Notes under the pieces: generated by a model
What the model saw: the letters and a program-made list of their open reading frames with translations, nothing else
Databases searched by the model: none
What the model was told of the DNA's origin: nothing
Translations under genes and position numbers: made by a program
Shown: one piece after another, positions 53,924-63,385 of the stretch
How the letters are laid out: each line of letters begins with the position of its first letter
Position numbering within the stretch: the stretch's first letter is position 1
Origin: Candidatus Tectimicrobiota bacterium
GTDB lineage: Bacteria; JACPUC01
Assembly (NCBI GenBank): GCA_016192455.1
Contig: JACPUC010000028.1
Location: 46,260 to 110,259, forward strand
Direction: 5' to 3'
DNA length: 64,000 nucleotides

Positions 53924-55061
53924 CGAGTTGAAGCTCCTCCAACAAACGATCCGCCGCGTCGTCTCCGAGCATATGATCCCCCTCGAGCCGATTACCCCCG
54001 AGGATGAGGACATTCCCGCCGATTTGCGGGCCAAGCTGGAGCAGATGGCGAAGGATCAAGGGTTGTGGTTGCTCTTCATTCCTGCAGAGTATGGTGGCGC
54101 TGGCCTCAGCATCTTTGGGCAGGTTATCGTCTGGGAAGAGGTCTCGAAAACGGTCCTCATTCCATTCCGCAAAGATAGTATTTTCGGTCCGGAAGGGTGC
54201 TCCATTCTCTTCCTCTGCAACGACCAGCAGAAAGAACGCTACCTGTATCCCGTCATTCGGGGCGAGCGGGTGCCCTGTTTTGCCACCAGTGAACCCAACG
54301 CAGGTTCCGATCCTTCAGCCATGACCACCACGGCGGTGAAGGACGGCTCGAGCTACCTCCTCAACGGCAAGAAGACCTGGGTTACAAGTGGCGATAAGGC
54401 CGATTTCGTTCAGGTTGTCGCCGTCACCGACCCCGCCAAACGTCAGCGCGGCGGCATCACTGCCTTTCTGGTAGACATGGATACTCCAGGGTTGACGATT
54501 ACCGGCAAGTTCGAGCTGATGATGGAAGATCGTCCGAACGAGTTCACCTTCGAGAACTGCCGCGTGCCGGAAGCCAACATCCTCGGCGAGATAGGCCAGG
54601 GGTTTGTGATCAGCCAGACCTGGATCACCATGGGTCGGCTCCGTCAAGGGGCAAAGGCGCTCGGCGTGGCGCAGCGCTGCCTTGATATGGCCATCGAGTA
54701 TGCGAAGCACCGCGTCACCTTCGGGAAACCGATCGCCACCCGCCAGGCGGTTCAGTTCATGATCGCCGATTCTGAAGTTGAGCTTCATGCGGCGCGCCTC
54801 ATGGTGTACCACGCCGCCCAGAAGCTCGACAAGGGAGAGGATGCCCGCCACGAGGTGTACATCGCCAAGCTCTACGCCAACGAGATGGTCGGCCGGGTTG
54901 TCGATCGCGCCTTGCAGATTCACGGCGCGATGGGGTTAAGCAAGGAGCTGCCGCTGGAACGCTGGTATCGAGACGTGCGCAGCCGCCGCATCACGGAAGG
55001 TCCGTCGGAGATCATGCGGTGGGTGATCGCGCGCAAGCTTCTGGGCAGGGTTTCCGACTAG
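53904..55061 (+). CDS. Acyl-CoA dehydrogenase
   Basis: The 385-residue flavoprotein starts at ATG 53904 inside the end of tetR. Family motifs are present: FIPAEYGGAGLS, CFATSEPNAGSDPSAMTTTAV (FAD and acyl-CoA contacts), GKKTWVTSGDKADF, the helical C-terminal domain with RVTFGKPIATRQAVQFMIAD, and the catalytic glutamate in ITEGPSEIMRWVIARKLL. It introduces a C=C bond beside the CoA thioester, which the following crotonase would hydrate. Chain-length or branched specificity cannot be told from sequence alone. Confidence 0.92.
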   Translation: MDYDLPDELKLLQQTIRRVVSEHMIPLEPITPEDEDIPADLRAKLEQMAKDQGLWLLFIPAEYGGAGLSIFGQVIVWEEVSKTVLIPFRKDSIFGPEGCSILFLCNDQQKERYLYPVIRGERVPCFATSEPNAGSDPSAMTTTAVKDGSSYLLNGKKTWVTSGDKADFVQVVAVTDPAKRQRGGITAFLVDMDTPGLTITGKFELMMEDRPNEFTFENCRVPEANILGEIGQGFVISQTWITMGRLRQGAKALGVAQRCLDMAIEYAKHRVTFGKPIATRQAVQFMIADSEVELHAARLMVYHAAQKLDKGEDARHEVYIAKLYANEMVGRVVDRALQIHGAMGLSKELPLERWYRDVRSRRITEGPSEIMRWVIARKLLGRVSD

Positions 55062-55164
55062 CGGCCTCGCCCCCGACACCCAGCCGCGCTACGTACGGCC
55101 GGGCGGGCAACCGTGAACTGCAAATCCAGGCGGCGGGTCCTCATTCCTGAAGAGGAAGGCAACC

Positions 55165-55980
55165 GTGGCATACGAGAACATCAGGATCGAAACACAAGAC
55201 AAAATCACCACCATCACCCTGAACCGACCCGAGCAACGCAATGCCCTGAGCCCCGATTTGCACCGCGAGATGGATCGCGCGCTTGATGATCTCGCCGTTG
55301 ACGAGGCAACGCGGGTCGTTGTCTTGACCGGCGAGGGAAAAGCCTTCTGTGCCGGGCAGGACCTGAAAAAGTTCTTCGCGGAGACGTATGATGATCCGCT
55401 GAAATCGAAGCACCTCACGGCCATCGCCATGCGCTGGGGTCGCAAGCTGCGCCTCTTCCCCCGCCCGACGATCGCCCGGGTGAACGGCTTTTGTTTCGGC
55501 GCCGGGCTGCGCATCATGGGCTTGTGCGACTTTGCCATCGCGGACGAGGCGGCGATCTTCGGTCTCTCCGAAATCAACTTCGGCATCATTCCGGCCGGCG
55601 GCGCGTCGAAAGTGCCGATTGACCTCCTCTCCCACCGTGATGCCCTCTACCTCATTTTGACGGGAGACCGCATCGACGGGAAAGAGGCCGAGCGCATGCG
55701 GCTGATCAACCGCGCCGTTCCGGCCGACCAGCTTAACGGGGCGGTACGGCAGTTGGCCGACAAGCTCCTGCAAAAGAACCCCGTGGCGCTCACCGTGGCC
55801 AAGGAAGTCTTCTGGCGCGACAAGTATATGGAGTACGACGAGGCGGTTGATTGGGAGCTGGCCAAGTTTCAGGAGATGTCGAAGCTCGAGAAAGGAGAAT
55901 GGGTGCAACAGGGCGTCGCGCAGTTTGTGAAAGGAGAGTACAAGCCCGGCTTTGAAGCCTACAAGCGCAAGGAGGAATAG
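55165..55980 (+). CDS. Enoyl-CoA hydratase/isomerase-family protein (hydroxycinnamoyl-CoA hydratase-lyase-like)
   Basis: The 271-residue crotonase-fold protein has the oxyanion-hole segments GEGKAFCAGQDLKKFF and ARVNGFCFGAGLRIMGLCDFAIA, and FGLSEINFGIIPAGGASKVPIDLL. The SEINFGIIPAGGASK region, with no second catalytic Glu of the classical hydratase (GxLGT type), resembles p-hydroxycinnamoyl-CoA hydratase/lyases (feruloyl-CoA type). It could act as a hydratase or hydratase/aldolase on the product of the preceding dehydrogenase. It has AAGAGGAAGG before its start. Confidence 0.86.
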   Translation: MAYENIRIETQDKITTITLNRPEQRNALSPDLHREMDRALDDLAVDEATRVVVLTGEGKAFCAGQDLKKFFAETYDDPLKSKHLTAIAMRWGRKLRLFPRPTIARVNGFCFGAGLRIMGLCDFAIADEAAIFGLSEINFGIIPAGGASKVPIDLLSHRDALYLILTGDRIDGKEAERMRLINRAVPADQLNGAVRQLADKLLQKNPVALTVAKEVFWRDKYMEYDEAVDWELAKFQEMSKLEKGEWVQQGVAQFVKGEYKPGFEAYKRKEE

Positions 55981-56106
55981 CGGAGCAAGGATCCCAGTGC
56001 GGCAGCGCAGAAAGAAACGTGGTCGTCGATTAACCCGCGGTGCAAGTTTGCATGTGGGGTACCCTGCCTGGCAAGTGGTCCCGCATTGCAGGAGGGGGGT
56101 TCAGTG

Positions 56107-57309
56107 ATGAAGGGAAAAGAGTTACGGCTCATCGTCGTTGTGGTGTTGGCGGTGCTCGTGCTCACTGGTTGGAGCGTGCCGAATCTTCAGGCCCAAAACA
56201 CCATCCAGATTGGCCTCCTCACCGAGTTCACCCTGCCCTTCCTGGCGGAATTCAGCAAGAACCAGCAGAAGGCGTTCGACATGGCGCTCGAGGAGGTCAA
56301 TGCTGCTGGTGGCGTCATGGGAAAAAAGCTTGAGCTGGTGACGGAAGAGGTCGGCGGCGGGCTGGACCAGGTTACTGCCGGGGCGGAGAAGCTCATCAGT
56401 CGCAAGCAAGTGCCGCTGATGATCAGCACTCAGTTCAGCACCTTCACCCTGGCGTTGCAGAAGATTACCGAAGCCTACAAGGTCCCCCTCCTTGTCCCGA
56501 TCTCCGGCTCCGATAAGATCACCGAGCAGAACTTGAAGTATACCTTCCGCATTTCGGCGCGCACCGGCATCGCATACGCCGGCATGATGGTGGAGTTCCT
56601 GAAGCGCTACGCCAAGCCGAAGAAAGTGGCGATCTTTTACGAGCAAGGGGGCTATGGGTCTGATTTTGGCCGCAAGGCCAAACTCCTGGTCGAGCAAGCG
56701 GGGTGGGAGATCGTCATGTTCGAGGGCTACAACCCGCGCGCCATCGACTTCAAGCCGCTGCTCACCAAAGCCAAGTCCATTCAGCCTGACGCCATCATGG
56801 TGGCAAACTTTTTCCTCGACGCCGTACTCATGATCCGCCAGGCAAAAGAGATCAACCTCAACACCCTGTGGATCGGCTCGCCGGGGTTCGGTTTTCCCCA
56901 GTTCCTTTCCAAGGACGGCGCCGGCAAAGATGCCGAGTACATCTTCTCCATTCAGCAGTGGAACCCTAACGTGCCCTGGCCGGGTGCGAAAGAGTTTGCC
57001 GAGAAGTTCCGCAAGCGGTACAACATTGATCCCGATTGGAATATCTCCCAACCCTACTACGCCATCCACTTCGTTGCCGACGTGCTGAAACGGGCAGGGT
57101 CGCTCGATCGCGAGAAGATCCGCGCCGCTCTCGTTGCCACGGACATCAAGGAGAGCATGTACGGGCCGATCAAGTTTGACGAACAGGGACAAAACCTGCA
57201 TCCGGTGCTGGTCGCCCAGGTGCAGAACACGCAGTACGTCATTGTCTACCCGACCGACCTCGCCCGTGGCAAGCCGAACCTGACGATTCCACCATGGGAT
57301 AAGCGCTGA
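56107..57309 (+). CDS. LivJ-type ABC transporter solute-binding protein
   Basis: The 400-residue product starts at ATG 56107 (AGGAGGGG upstream; GTG 56104 also possible). It has a signal peptide (LRLIVVVVLAVLVLTGWSVPNLQA) and the Peripla_BP_6 fold: IQIGLLTEFTLPFLAEFSKNQQKAFDMALEEVNAAGGVMG. ISRKQVPLMISTQFSTFTLALQKI and YEQGGYGSDFGRKAKL follow. It lies directly upstream of the two permeases and two ATPases that complete a Liv-type importer. The ligand is likely a small amide, amino acid or aromatic compound; the catabolic neighbours suggest it feeds them. Confidence 0.9.
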   Translation: MKGKELRLIVVVVLAVLVLTGWSVPNLQAQNTIQIGLLTEFTLPFLAEFSKNQQKAFDMALEEVNAAGGVMGKKLELVTEEVGGGLDQVTAGAEKLISRKQVPLMISTQFSTFTLALQKITEAYKVPLLVPISGSDKITEQNLKYTFRISARTGIAYAGMMVEFLKRYAKPKKVAIFYEQGGYGSDFGRKAKLLVEQAGWEIVMFEGYNPRAIDFKPLLTKAKSIQPDAIMVANFFLDAVLMIRQAKEINLNTLWIGSPGFGFPQFLSKDGAGKDAEYIFSIQQWNPNVPWPGAKEFAEKFRKRYNIDPDWNISQPYYAIHFVADVLKRAGSLDREKIRAALVATDIKESMYGPIKFDEQGQNLHPVLVAQVQNTQYVIVYPTDLARGKPNLTIPPWDKR

Positions 57310-57524
57310 GCAAGCGCGCCTCACTCCGCACCCTCATCGCCGTTGGCCGTTCGGGCGCTGCGAGGCAAGGGGGGCGCAGGTTCGCCGGCAAGAACGGCGT
57401 CCGCGCTCCCCTCCCTCCGGCGTTCCCGTCCCGGCCCTGTGGCTGATCGCGGTATCGCGACGAGTGCCGGCCGCGGCGTGGCGGCGGGAGTGCGGGGGGG
57501 GCGCGGAGAGAAACTAGGCTCGCC

Positions 57525-58388
57525 GTGATTGTCCTGCAAGTCCTCATCAATGGGTTGCTTACCGGCGGCATCTATTCGCTCATCAGCGTCGGCTTGGCGC
57601 TGATCCTGGGCACGATGCGCATCATCAACATCTTCCACGGCGAGTTGTTGATGATGGCGATGTACTTGACGTACTGGCTCTATCTCTACATTCATCTCGA
57701 TCCATACGTCAGTGTGCTGATTACGGCTCCGGTGCTCTTCGGCTTCGGCTATGTCATGCAGCGCGTGCTGATAAACCGCGTTCTGGCGCAGCCCGAAGTC
57801 AATCAAGTGCTGTTAACGCTGGGTATCTCCATGGCCTTGATCAATCTATTCCAGCTCTTCTTTTCACCAACATACCGGCAGGTGCGGACAGGGTATTCGA
57901 CGGCGGTTTTGGCTTTTGCTGATGTGAGGATCAGTATTCCCTATACTATCTCTTTTATGCTTGCTTTCGCCTTCACGTTCCTTCTCTATAGCTTTCTCAT
58001 CCGCACGTTCCCAGGGAAGGCTATTCGGGCAACGGCGCAGGATCGTCAGGCTGCGGTCATGATGGGCGTCAACATTGCGACGGTGAACGCGATCTCCTTC
58101 GGCATCGGGGCCGCGCTGGCGGCCGCCGCCGGCTCGCTCCTGGTCCCCATCTACTACATTTTTCCCGGCGTCGGCTTTCCTTTTGCGATCAAGGCTTTTG
58201 TGGTAGTCGTGTTAGGGGGCATGGGGAGTGTTGTGGGAGCGGCGTTGGGCGGAATCATTTTCGGCGTGGTCGAAGCCTTGGGTTCCTTCTTTATCTCGAC
58301 ACGCTACACCGATGCCATCGGCCTGCTGATTTTCATCGTCATCCTTCTGGTGCGCCCCGCCGGCCTCTTTGGGAGGTCGCGCGTATGA
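57525..58388 (+). CDS. Liv-type ABC transporter permease (LivH-like)
   Basis: The 287-residue membrane protein begins at GTG 57525. It has eight or so hydrophobic helices and the LivH signatures LINGLLTGGIYSLISVGLALILGTMRIINIFHGELLMM and FVVVVLGGMGSVVGAALGGIIFGVVEALGSFFIS. It forms the channel together with the next gene. Its last bases overlap the livM-like start (ATGA). Confidence 0.93.
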   Translation: MIVLQVLINGLLTGGIYSLISVGLALILGTMRIINIFHGELLMMAMYLTYWLYLYIHLDPYVSVLITAPVLFGFGYVMQRVLINRVLAQPEVNQVLLTLGISMALINLFQLFFSPTYRQVRTGYSTAVLAFADVRISIPYTISFMLAFAFTFLLYSFLIRTFPGKAIRATAQDRQAAVMMGVNIATVNAISFGIGAALAAAAGSLLVPIYYIFPGVGFPFAIKAFVVVVLGGMGSVVGAALGGIIFGVVEALGSFFISTRYTDAIGLLIFIVILLVRPAGLFGRSRV

Positions 58389-59398
58389 AGGCAGCCTCCC
58401 TGTCGCGGCGCAGCGCTGGACGGATGCAAGGGCGTCGGTTCACTCCCATGAATCTGCTGATAACCATGCCGCTTATCCTACTTCTCCTGCTCGGCGTTCC
58501 CTGGCTCGTGAGCAGCCCCTATTTCCTGGACATCGTCATCCTGATGCTGATGTACATGTTGCTGGGGATGAGCTGGAATCTTTTGGGAGGATTCGCCGGC
58601 CAGATCTCACTCGGTCATGCAATCTTCTTTGGCCTGGGTGCGTATTGCTACGGCTTTCTCATTAACCAGCACCTGACGTCGGTCTGGATCGCTCTTGCCA
58701 GCGGAGCGCTGGCGGCAACCGTGGCCTCGATCCCCATCGGCATCCTCTGTTTTCGCCTGCGGGGTCCCTATTTCGTCCTCGTTACCCTGGCCGCCGCCGA
58801 GGTGGTCAGAATCCTCGCCGTCAACCTCGTCGACCTAACGCAAGGAGCCGAAGGGATGGTGATCACCCCCGCCTTCGGCATCAGCAAGACGCCGTACTAC
58901 TACCTGGCCCTGGCCTTCGTCCTCCTTGAGTTGATCACCATGGTCGTGCTCTGCAGTTCCCGCTTCGGTTACTACTACATGGCGGTGCGCGAGGATGAGG
59001 ACACGGCGCTGGCGATCGGGGTGAATCCGCTGATCCATAAACTCTGGGCCTTTGGCATCAGCGCCTTCTTCGCCGGTCTGACCGGCGCCTTCTATGCGAG
59101 TTACCGCCACGTCATTGATCCGTCAGTAGTCCTCTCTCTCGAACGTTCCGTCGACATCCTTCTCGGGCCGCTCGTCGGCGGCATTGGAACCTTGGCCGGC
59201 CCCTTGGTCGGCGCGGTTATCATGGTCAGCGTCAATGAAGGGTTGCGCTCTCTCTTGGGCGGCGCGTACCTGGTGGCCTACGGCCTCATTCTGGTCGTCA
59301 TCGTGCTCTTCTTCCCCAGCGGCGTCCTGGGGGTGACCCAACGGTTTTTCACCCGCGAAGCGGGCGGTGAGGCAGGCAAGGCCGATGAAGCTGCTTGA
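58385..59398 (+). CDS. Liv-type ABC transporter permease (LivM-like)
   Basis: The 337-residue permease overlaps the previous stop by four bases. It has the LivM features LGMSWNLLGGFAGQISLGHAIFFGLGAYCYGFL, RGPYFVLVTLAAAEVVRILAVNLVDLTQGAEGM and VGGIGTLAGPLVGAVIMVSVNEGLRSLLGG. ATG 58448 is an alternative start without the extra basic N-terminus. Confidence 0.92.
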   Translation: MKAASLSRRSAGRMQGRRFTPMNLLITMPLILLLLLGVPWLVSSPYFLDIVILMLMYMLLGMSWNLLGGFAGQISLGHAIFFGLGAYCYGFLINQHLTSVWIALASGALAATVASIPIGILCFRLRGPYFVLVTLAAAEVVRILAVNLVDLTQGAEGMVITPAFGISKTPYYYLALAFVLLELITMVVLCSSRFGYYYMAVREDEDTALAIGVNPLIHKLWAFGISAFFAGLTGAFYASYRHVIDPSVVLSLERSVDILLGPLVGGIGTLAGPLVGAVIMVSVNEGLRSLLGGAYLVAYGLILVVIVLFFPSGVLGVTQRFFTREAGGEAGKADEAA

Positions 59399-60110
59399 AG
59401 TGCGGGACGTCCAGAAGCATTTCGGCGGGCTTGCGGCCATTCACGGCGTGTCGCTGTCGGTCGATGCCGGGGAGATCGTCAGCATCATCGGTCCCAACGG
59501 CGCCGGCAAGACAACCCTCTTCAACCTCATCAGTGGGTTCGAGCGTCCTGACGCGGGCACCATCTTCTTCAACGGTAACGAGATCAGCGGTCTGTCTCCG
59601 CACCAGATTTGCCGCAGGGGCATCGCCCGAACGTTTCAACTCGTCAAGCCTTTCCATAACCTGACGGTATGGGAGAACGTCATGGTGGCCGGCTTGATGA
59701 GGTTGAGCAAGCGCGACGCCGCACGCCAGGCCGATCGCATCCTGGCCCGGCTGCACCTGAGCGACCGCGCCGACCAGCGGGCGCGCAACCTGACCATCGG
59801 CGCCAAGAAGCGTCTGGAGGTGGCGCGCGCCCTCGCCACCCAGCCGCACTTCATCCTCCTCGACGAGGTCGTTGCCGGTCTCAACCAGCGCGAGACCGCC
59901 GACATGAGTGCCATCATCCGCGACCTGCGCCAGGAAGGCATCTCCACGGTGGCGGCGGTCGAGCACGTCATGCAGATGGTGATGAGCGTCTCCGACCGCA
60001 TCTACGTGCTGAACTACGGCGAATGCATCGCCGAAGGACGGCCGGACGAAATTCGCCGCAATCCCCATGTTCTCGAGGCCTACCTTGGAAGCGACGGTGC
60101 TCTCCGTTGA
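59385..60110 (+). CDS. Liv-type ABC transporter ATP-binding protein (LivG-like)
   Basis: ATG 59385 overlaps the permease stop by 14 bases. The 241-residue ATPase has Walker A IIGPNGAGKTTLFN and Q-loop RTFQLVKPFHNLTVWENV. The signature segment reads NLTIGAKKRLEVARAL, where LPYGQQRRLEIARAL is usual, and the Walker B reads ILLDEVVAGLNQRE, where DEPAAGL is usual (Val for Pro). The key Glu and the lysine of the P-loop are present, so ATPase activity is expected. Confidence 0.91.
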   Translation: MKLLEVRDVQKHFGGLAAIHGVSLSVDAGEIVSIIGPNGAGKTTLFNLISGFERPDAGTIFFNGNEISGLSPHQICRRGIARTFQLVKPFHNLTVWENVMVAGLMRLSKRDAARQADRILARLHLSDRADQRARNLTIGAKKRLEVARALATQPHFILLDEVVAGLNQRETADMSAIIRDLRQEGISTVAAVEHVMQMVMSVSDRIYVLNYGECIAEGRPDEIRRNPHVLEAYLGSDGALR

Positions 60111-60843
60111 TGGGATAGACGTAGCGTACGGCGTCGGATTCCCGACCCTGCGCAACGTCTCGCTGCGCTTGCCCGAGGGGGAGATCATCGCCCTGGTGGG
60201 GAGCAACGGCGCCGGCAAGACCACGCTCCTCAATACCATCTCCGGATTGCTGCGGCCCTCGCGCGGCGGCATCAGGCTGCGCGATACCCCCCTCCACCTC
60301 CTCCCTCCCCATGAAGTGGCCGAGCTCGGCATCGCCCACGTGCCGGAAGGCCGCAAGCTCTTTCCCATGATGACGGTGGAAGAGAACCTGCACATGGGCG
60401 CCTATACGCGGCGTTCCCGGCCGCACCTGGCCGCCATGATCGAATCCGTCTACGATCTCTTCCCGGTGCTGCGGGACCGGCGGCGTCAGTACGCCCGCAC
60501 CCTCAGCGGCGGCGAGCAGCAGATGGTGGCGATCGGCCGCGGCTTGATGTCGATGCCCGAGATCATCATGTTCGATGAACCCTCCCTCGGCCTGGCGCCG
60601 CTGATCGTGCGCGAGATGTTCGAGGTCATCAAGCGCGTCAACGCCGAGGGGAAGACTGTCTTCCTGGTGGAACAGAACGTGCGCTTTGCCCTTGGCATCT
60701 GCCACTATGCCTACATTCTCGAACAAGGGCAGATCATCGGCAGCGGCAAGGGGCAAGACCTCCTGAACGACGAGTTCATTCAAACCTCGATCTTGGGGAC
60801 GGGGTTGTCGAACTCCGGGATGGACAGTCAGGCCGACGCCTGA
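60067..60843 (+). CDS. Liv-type ABC transporter ATP-binding protein (LivF-like)
   Basis: The 258-residue ATPase completes the importer. Walker A VGSNGAGKTTLLN, signature RTLSGGEQQMVAIGRGLM and Walker B IIMFDEPSLGLAP are all canonical, with EGRKLFPMMTVEENL typical of LivF. The ATG at 60067 overlaps livG by 44 bases; GTG 60097, closer to the first conserved strand VLSVDGIDVAYG, is a likely alternative start. Confidence 0.91.
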   Translation: MFSRPTLEATVLSVDGIDVAYGVGFPTLRNVSLRLPEGEIIALVGSNGAGKTTLLNTISGLLRPSRGGIRLRDTPLHLLPPHEVAELGIAHVPEGRKLFPMMTVEENLHMGAYTRRSRPHLAAMIESVYDLFPVLRDRRRQYARTLSGGEQQMVAIGRGLMSMPEIIMFDEPSLGLAPLIVREMFEVIKRVNAEGKTVFLVEQNVRFALGICHYAYILEQGQIIGSGKGQDLLNDEFIQTSILGTGLSNSGMDSQADA

Positions 60844-60956
60844 GGCTCACATCGAGGCGGCTGCTTCCGGCGCGGCGTTCTTCCGGTCGCGCCGGCCGTC
60901 GCGAAGAGGCCACGGTTGCCCCGGGGTCGGGCAGCCTCCCCCCATGGGATCACAAT

Positions 60957-62369
60957 ATGGATGAGCGTCTGCGCGCCTTGATGTTCCCCCGCTCGATCGC
61001 CGTGATTGGGGCCTCGGCCAATCTCGCCACCATCGGCGGGCGCCCCCTGCGCCTGCTGCGCAAGCACGGCTTCAAGGGAAACCTCTACCCGGTGAACCCG
61101 AAGTACGCGGAGATCGACGGCCTGCGCTGCTACCCCTCCATCGGCGCGGTGGGCGAGGCGATCGATTGCGCCCTCATCGCCTTGGGACGCGACCAGGTCA
61201 TCCCGGCGCTGGAAGCGTGCGCCGCGGCGGGAGTGCGCGCGGCCACGGTCTTCTCGAGCGGCTTCGCGGAGGTGGGCGGCGAGGGTACCCGCCTGCAACA
61301 GGAGATGACCAACCTCGCCCGCCGCACCGGCCTGCGCATCAACGGCCCGAACGGCATGGGCGTGATGAACTTCAAGGAGGGCGTGGTGGCGACGTTCTCC
61401 AATTCCGCCGAGCTGGAGCGGGTGCGGCCCGGCAACCTCGCCCTGGTGGCGCAGAGCGGCGGCCTGGCCGGAGCCTTGCTCGACCGCTCCCACGAGCTCG
61501 GCCTGGGCGTGAGCCACGTCGTCTCCACCGGCAACGAGGCCGACGTGGAGGCGAGCGAGTACCTCGAGTACCTCGTCGAGGACCCAGCCACCGAGGTGGT
61601 CGGGGCCTACATCGAGGGATTTCGCAACGTGGAACGGTTAGGCCGGGTCTGCGAGCGCGCGGCGCAGAAGCGCAAACCGATCATCGTGCTGAAGGCCGGC
61701 AGCTCCACGATCGGGAGGGAGATGGCGGCCTCGCATACCGCCGCCGCCACGGGCTCCGACGACATCTACAACACCTTCTTCCGCCGCCACGGCATTATCC
61801 GCGTCGCTGACCTCGACGAGCTCATGGGCACGGCCTCCCTGCTGACACGCTACCGGCACGCCGCCGGCACGCGCCTGGGGGTCTTTTCCGCCTCGGGCGG
61901 AGCCGCGGTGCTCATCGCCGACGAGTGCGCGCGGCACGGCATCGAGCTGCCACCGCTCGCCCGGGAGACACAGCAGGCGCTCGCCCCGCTCGTGGGCGCC
62001 TTCTCCACCCTGATGAATCCCTTTGACCCCACGGGACAGAGCTACAACGATCCCAGTCTGGTCAAGACGACCTTTGAAATCTTTCTCCGAGACCCGAATT
62101 TCGATTGGATTCTCTTCCTCATACCCACGGTGGCCCTGCGCATGGCCGACCTCTTCGTCGACTACCTCCTCGACACCGCGCCGCAAACGAGCAAGCCGGT
62201 GCTGGTCTACTGCATCGGAGGGTCCCTGTCGAGCCCGGTCTTCACGGCCTTGCGCGACAGTCCCCTGCCCTACTACCGGTCGCTCCGCACCTGCTTCCAG
62301 GCCTTGGCGGCCGCCCTGCGCTACCAAGACTTCCTCGGCAAGCGGCAGCACGCGAAGGGGTTGCGATGA
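60957..62369 (+). CDS. NDP-forming acyl-CoA synthetase alpha-type protein
   Basis: The 470-residue protein has the CoA-binding domain (MFPRSIAVIGASANLATIGGRPLRLLRKHGF), the succinyl-CoA synthetase-like flavodoxin fold (ALVAQSGGLAGALLD) and the phosphorylated-His segment in EMAASHTAAATGSDD. It corresponds to the alpha part of ADP-forming acetate/acyl-CoA synthetases; no ATP-grasp beta part follows. The beta subunit may be encoded elsewhere, or this lone alpha protein does another job. It ends in an ATGA overlap with the LLM gene, so they are co-translated. Confidence 0.88.
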   Translation: MDERLRALMFPRSIAVIGASANLATIGGRPLRLLRKHGFKGNLYPVNPKYAEIDGLRCYPSIGAVGEAIDCALIALGRDQVIPALEACAAAGVRAATVFSSGFAEVGGEGTRLQQEMTNLARRTGLRINGPNGMGVMNFKEGVVATFSNSAELERVRPGNLALVAQSGGLAGALLDRSHELGLGVSHVVSTGNEADVEASEYLEYLVEDPATEVVGAYIEGFRNVERLGRVCERAAQKRKPIIVLKAGSSTIGREMAASHTAAATGSDDIYNTFFRRHGIIRVADLDELMGTASLLTRYRHAAGTRLGVFSASGGAAVLIADECARHGIELPPLARETQQALAPLVGAFSTLMNPFDPTGQSYNDPSLVKTTFEIFLRDPNFDWILFLIPTVALRMADLFVDYLLDTAPQTSKPVLVYCIGGSLSSPVFTALRDSPLPYYRSLRTCFQALAAALRYQDFLGKRQHAKGLR

Positions 62370-63385
62370 TGGATGTGAAATTTGGAGCTAGCTTCGTTCC
62401 CTGTCAGCCCGATGAGCTGGCGCGGCTCTGCGTCACCGCCGAGGACGCAGGCTACGACCGCCTCGGCCTCGTCGATTCGCAGAGCATCTACCGCGAGCTG
62501 TGGGTGAGTTGCACCGTGGCGGCCAGCCACACCACGCGCATCAAGGTGGGGCCGCGCGTCACCAATCCGATCACCCGCCACCTCTCCGTCACCGCCAGCG
62601 CCGCCGCCACCTTGGAGGAGCTGGCGCCGGGGCGCATCTTCCTCGGCCTCGGCAGCGGCGACAGCGCCCTGGGCAACATCGGCCTGCGGGCGGCTTCCCT
62701 GAGCGAGATGGAGGAAGCGATTCACGCCGCGCGCGCCTTGATGACCGGCTCGGCGGCCGCCTACCACGGCCGGAGCTGCGCCATGCCCTGGTCGCGCCGC
62801 GCCGTGCCGATCTACATGTCCGCTCACGGGCCGAAGTCCCTGCGCCTGGCCGGGCGGGTTGCCGATGGGGTGGTGATCGGCACCGGGCTAAATAGGGAGG
62901 CGGTCGCCTACAGCCTGGAGATGATCCAGCAGGGCGCCGAGGAGGGCGGCCGCCGCCTGGCCGACCTCGACCTCTGGTGGCTCTCCACTTGCAACCTGGC
63001 GGCCAGCCGGGTGGCCGCCATCGCCGAGGTGCGCATGCTGCTGGCGGCAAACGCGCACGTGCTGCCGAATCAAGTGCGCAACCCCGCCCTCGTGCCGCCG
63101 CGCTACAGTGAGGCAATCGCCACCCTGGCGCGCGAGTATGTCATCTCCGAGCACCTCATGCCCGGCGCCGCGCGCACGAACGTGCAACTCGTGCAGCGGC
63201 TCGGCCTCGAGGACTACCTCGCCGAGCGCTTCGGCATCGTCGGCACGCCCGACGACTGCCTGCGCCAGATCGAGCGCGCCCTGAACGCCGGGGCCAATCA
63301 GTTGTGGATGAGCATCTACTTTCCGCACCGGCAGAGCTTCATGGAGCGCTGGGGGAGGGAGATCATCGCGCGGTTCCAGGGATGA
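62366..63385 (+). CDS. LLM-class flavin/F420-dependent oxidoreductase
   Basis: From ATG 62366 the 339-residue TIM-barrel protein has the luciferase-like family features: LCVTAEDAGYDRLGLVDSQSIYRELW, RIKVGPRVTNPITRHLSVTASAAATLEELAPGRIFLGLGSG and the C-terminal FGIVGTPDDCLRQIERALNAGANQLWM. Several members use F420 and others FMN. Its family includes methylene-tetrahydromethanopterin reductase-like and monooxygenase-type enzymes. It is the last plus-strand gene of the catabolic island. Confidence 0.88.
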   Translation: MMDVKFGASFVPCQPDELARLCVTAEDAGYDRLGLVDSQSIYRELWVSCTVAASHTTRIKVGPRVTNPITRHLSVTASAAATLEELAPGRIFLGLGSGDSALGNIGLRAASLSEMEEAIHAARALMTGSAAAYHGRSCAMPWSRRAVPIYMSAHGPKSLRLAGRVADGVVIGTGLNREAVAYSLEMIQQGAEEGGRRLADLDLWWLSTCNLAASRVAAIAEVRMLLAANAHVLPNQVRNPALVPPRYSEAIATLAREYVISEHLMPGAARTNVQLVQRLGLEDYLAERFGIVGTPDDCLRQIERALNAGANQLWMSIYFPHRQSFMERWGREIIARFQG

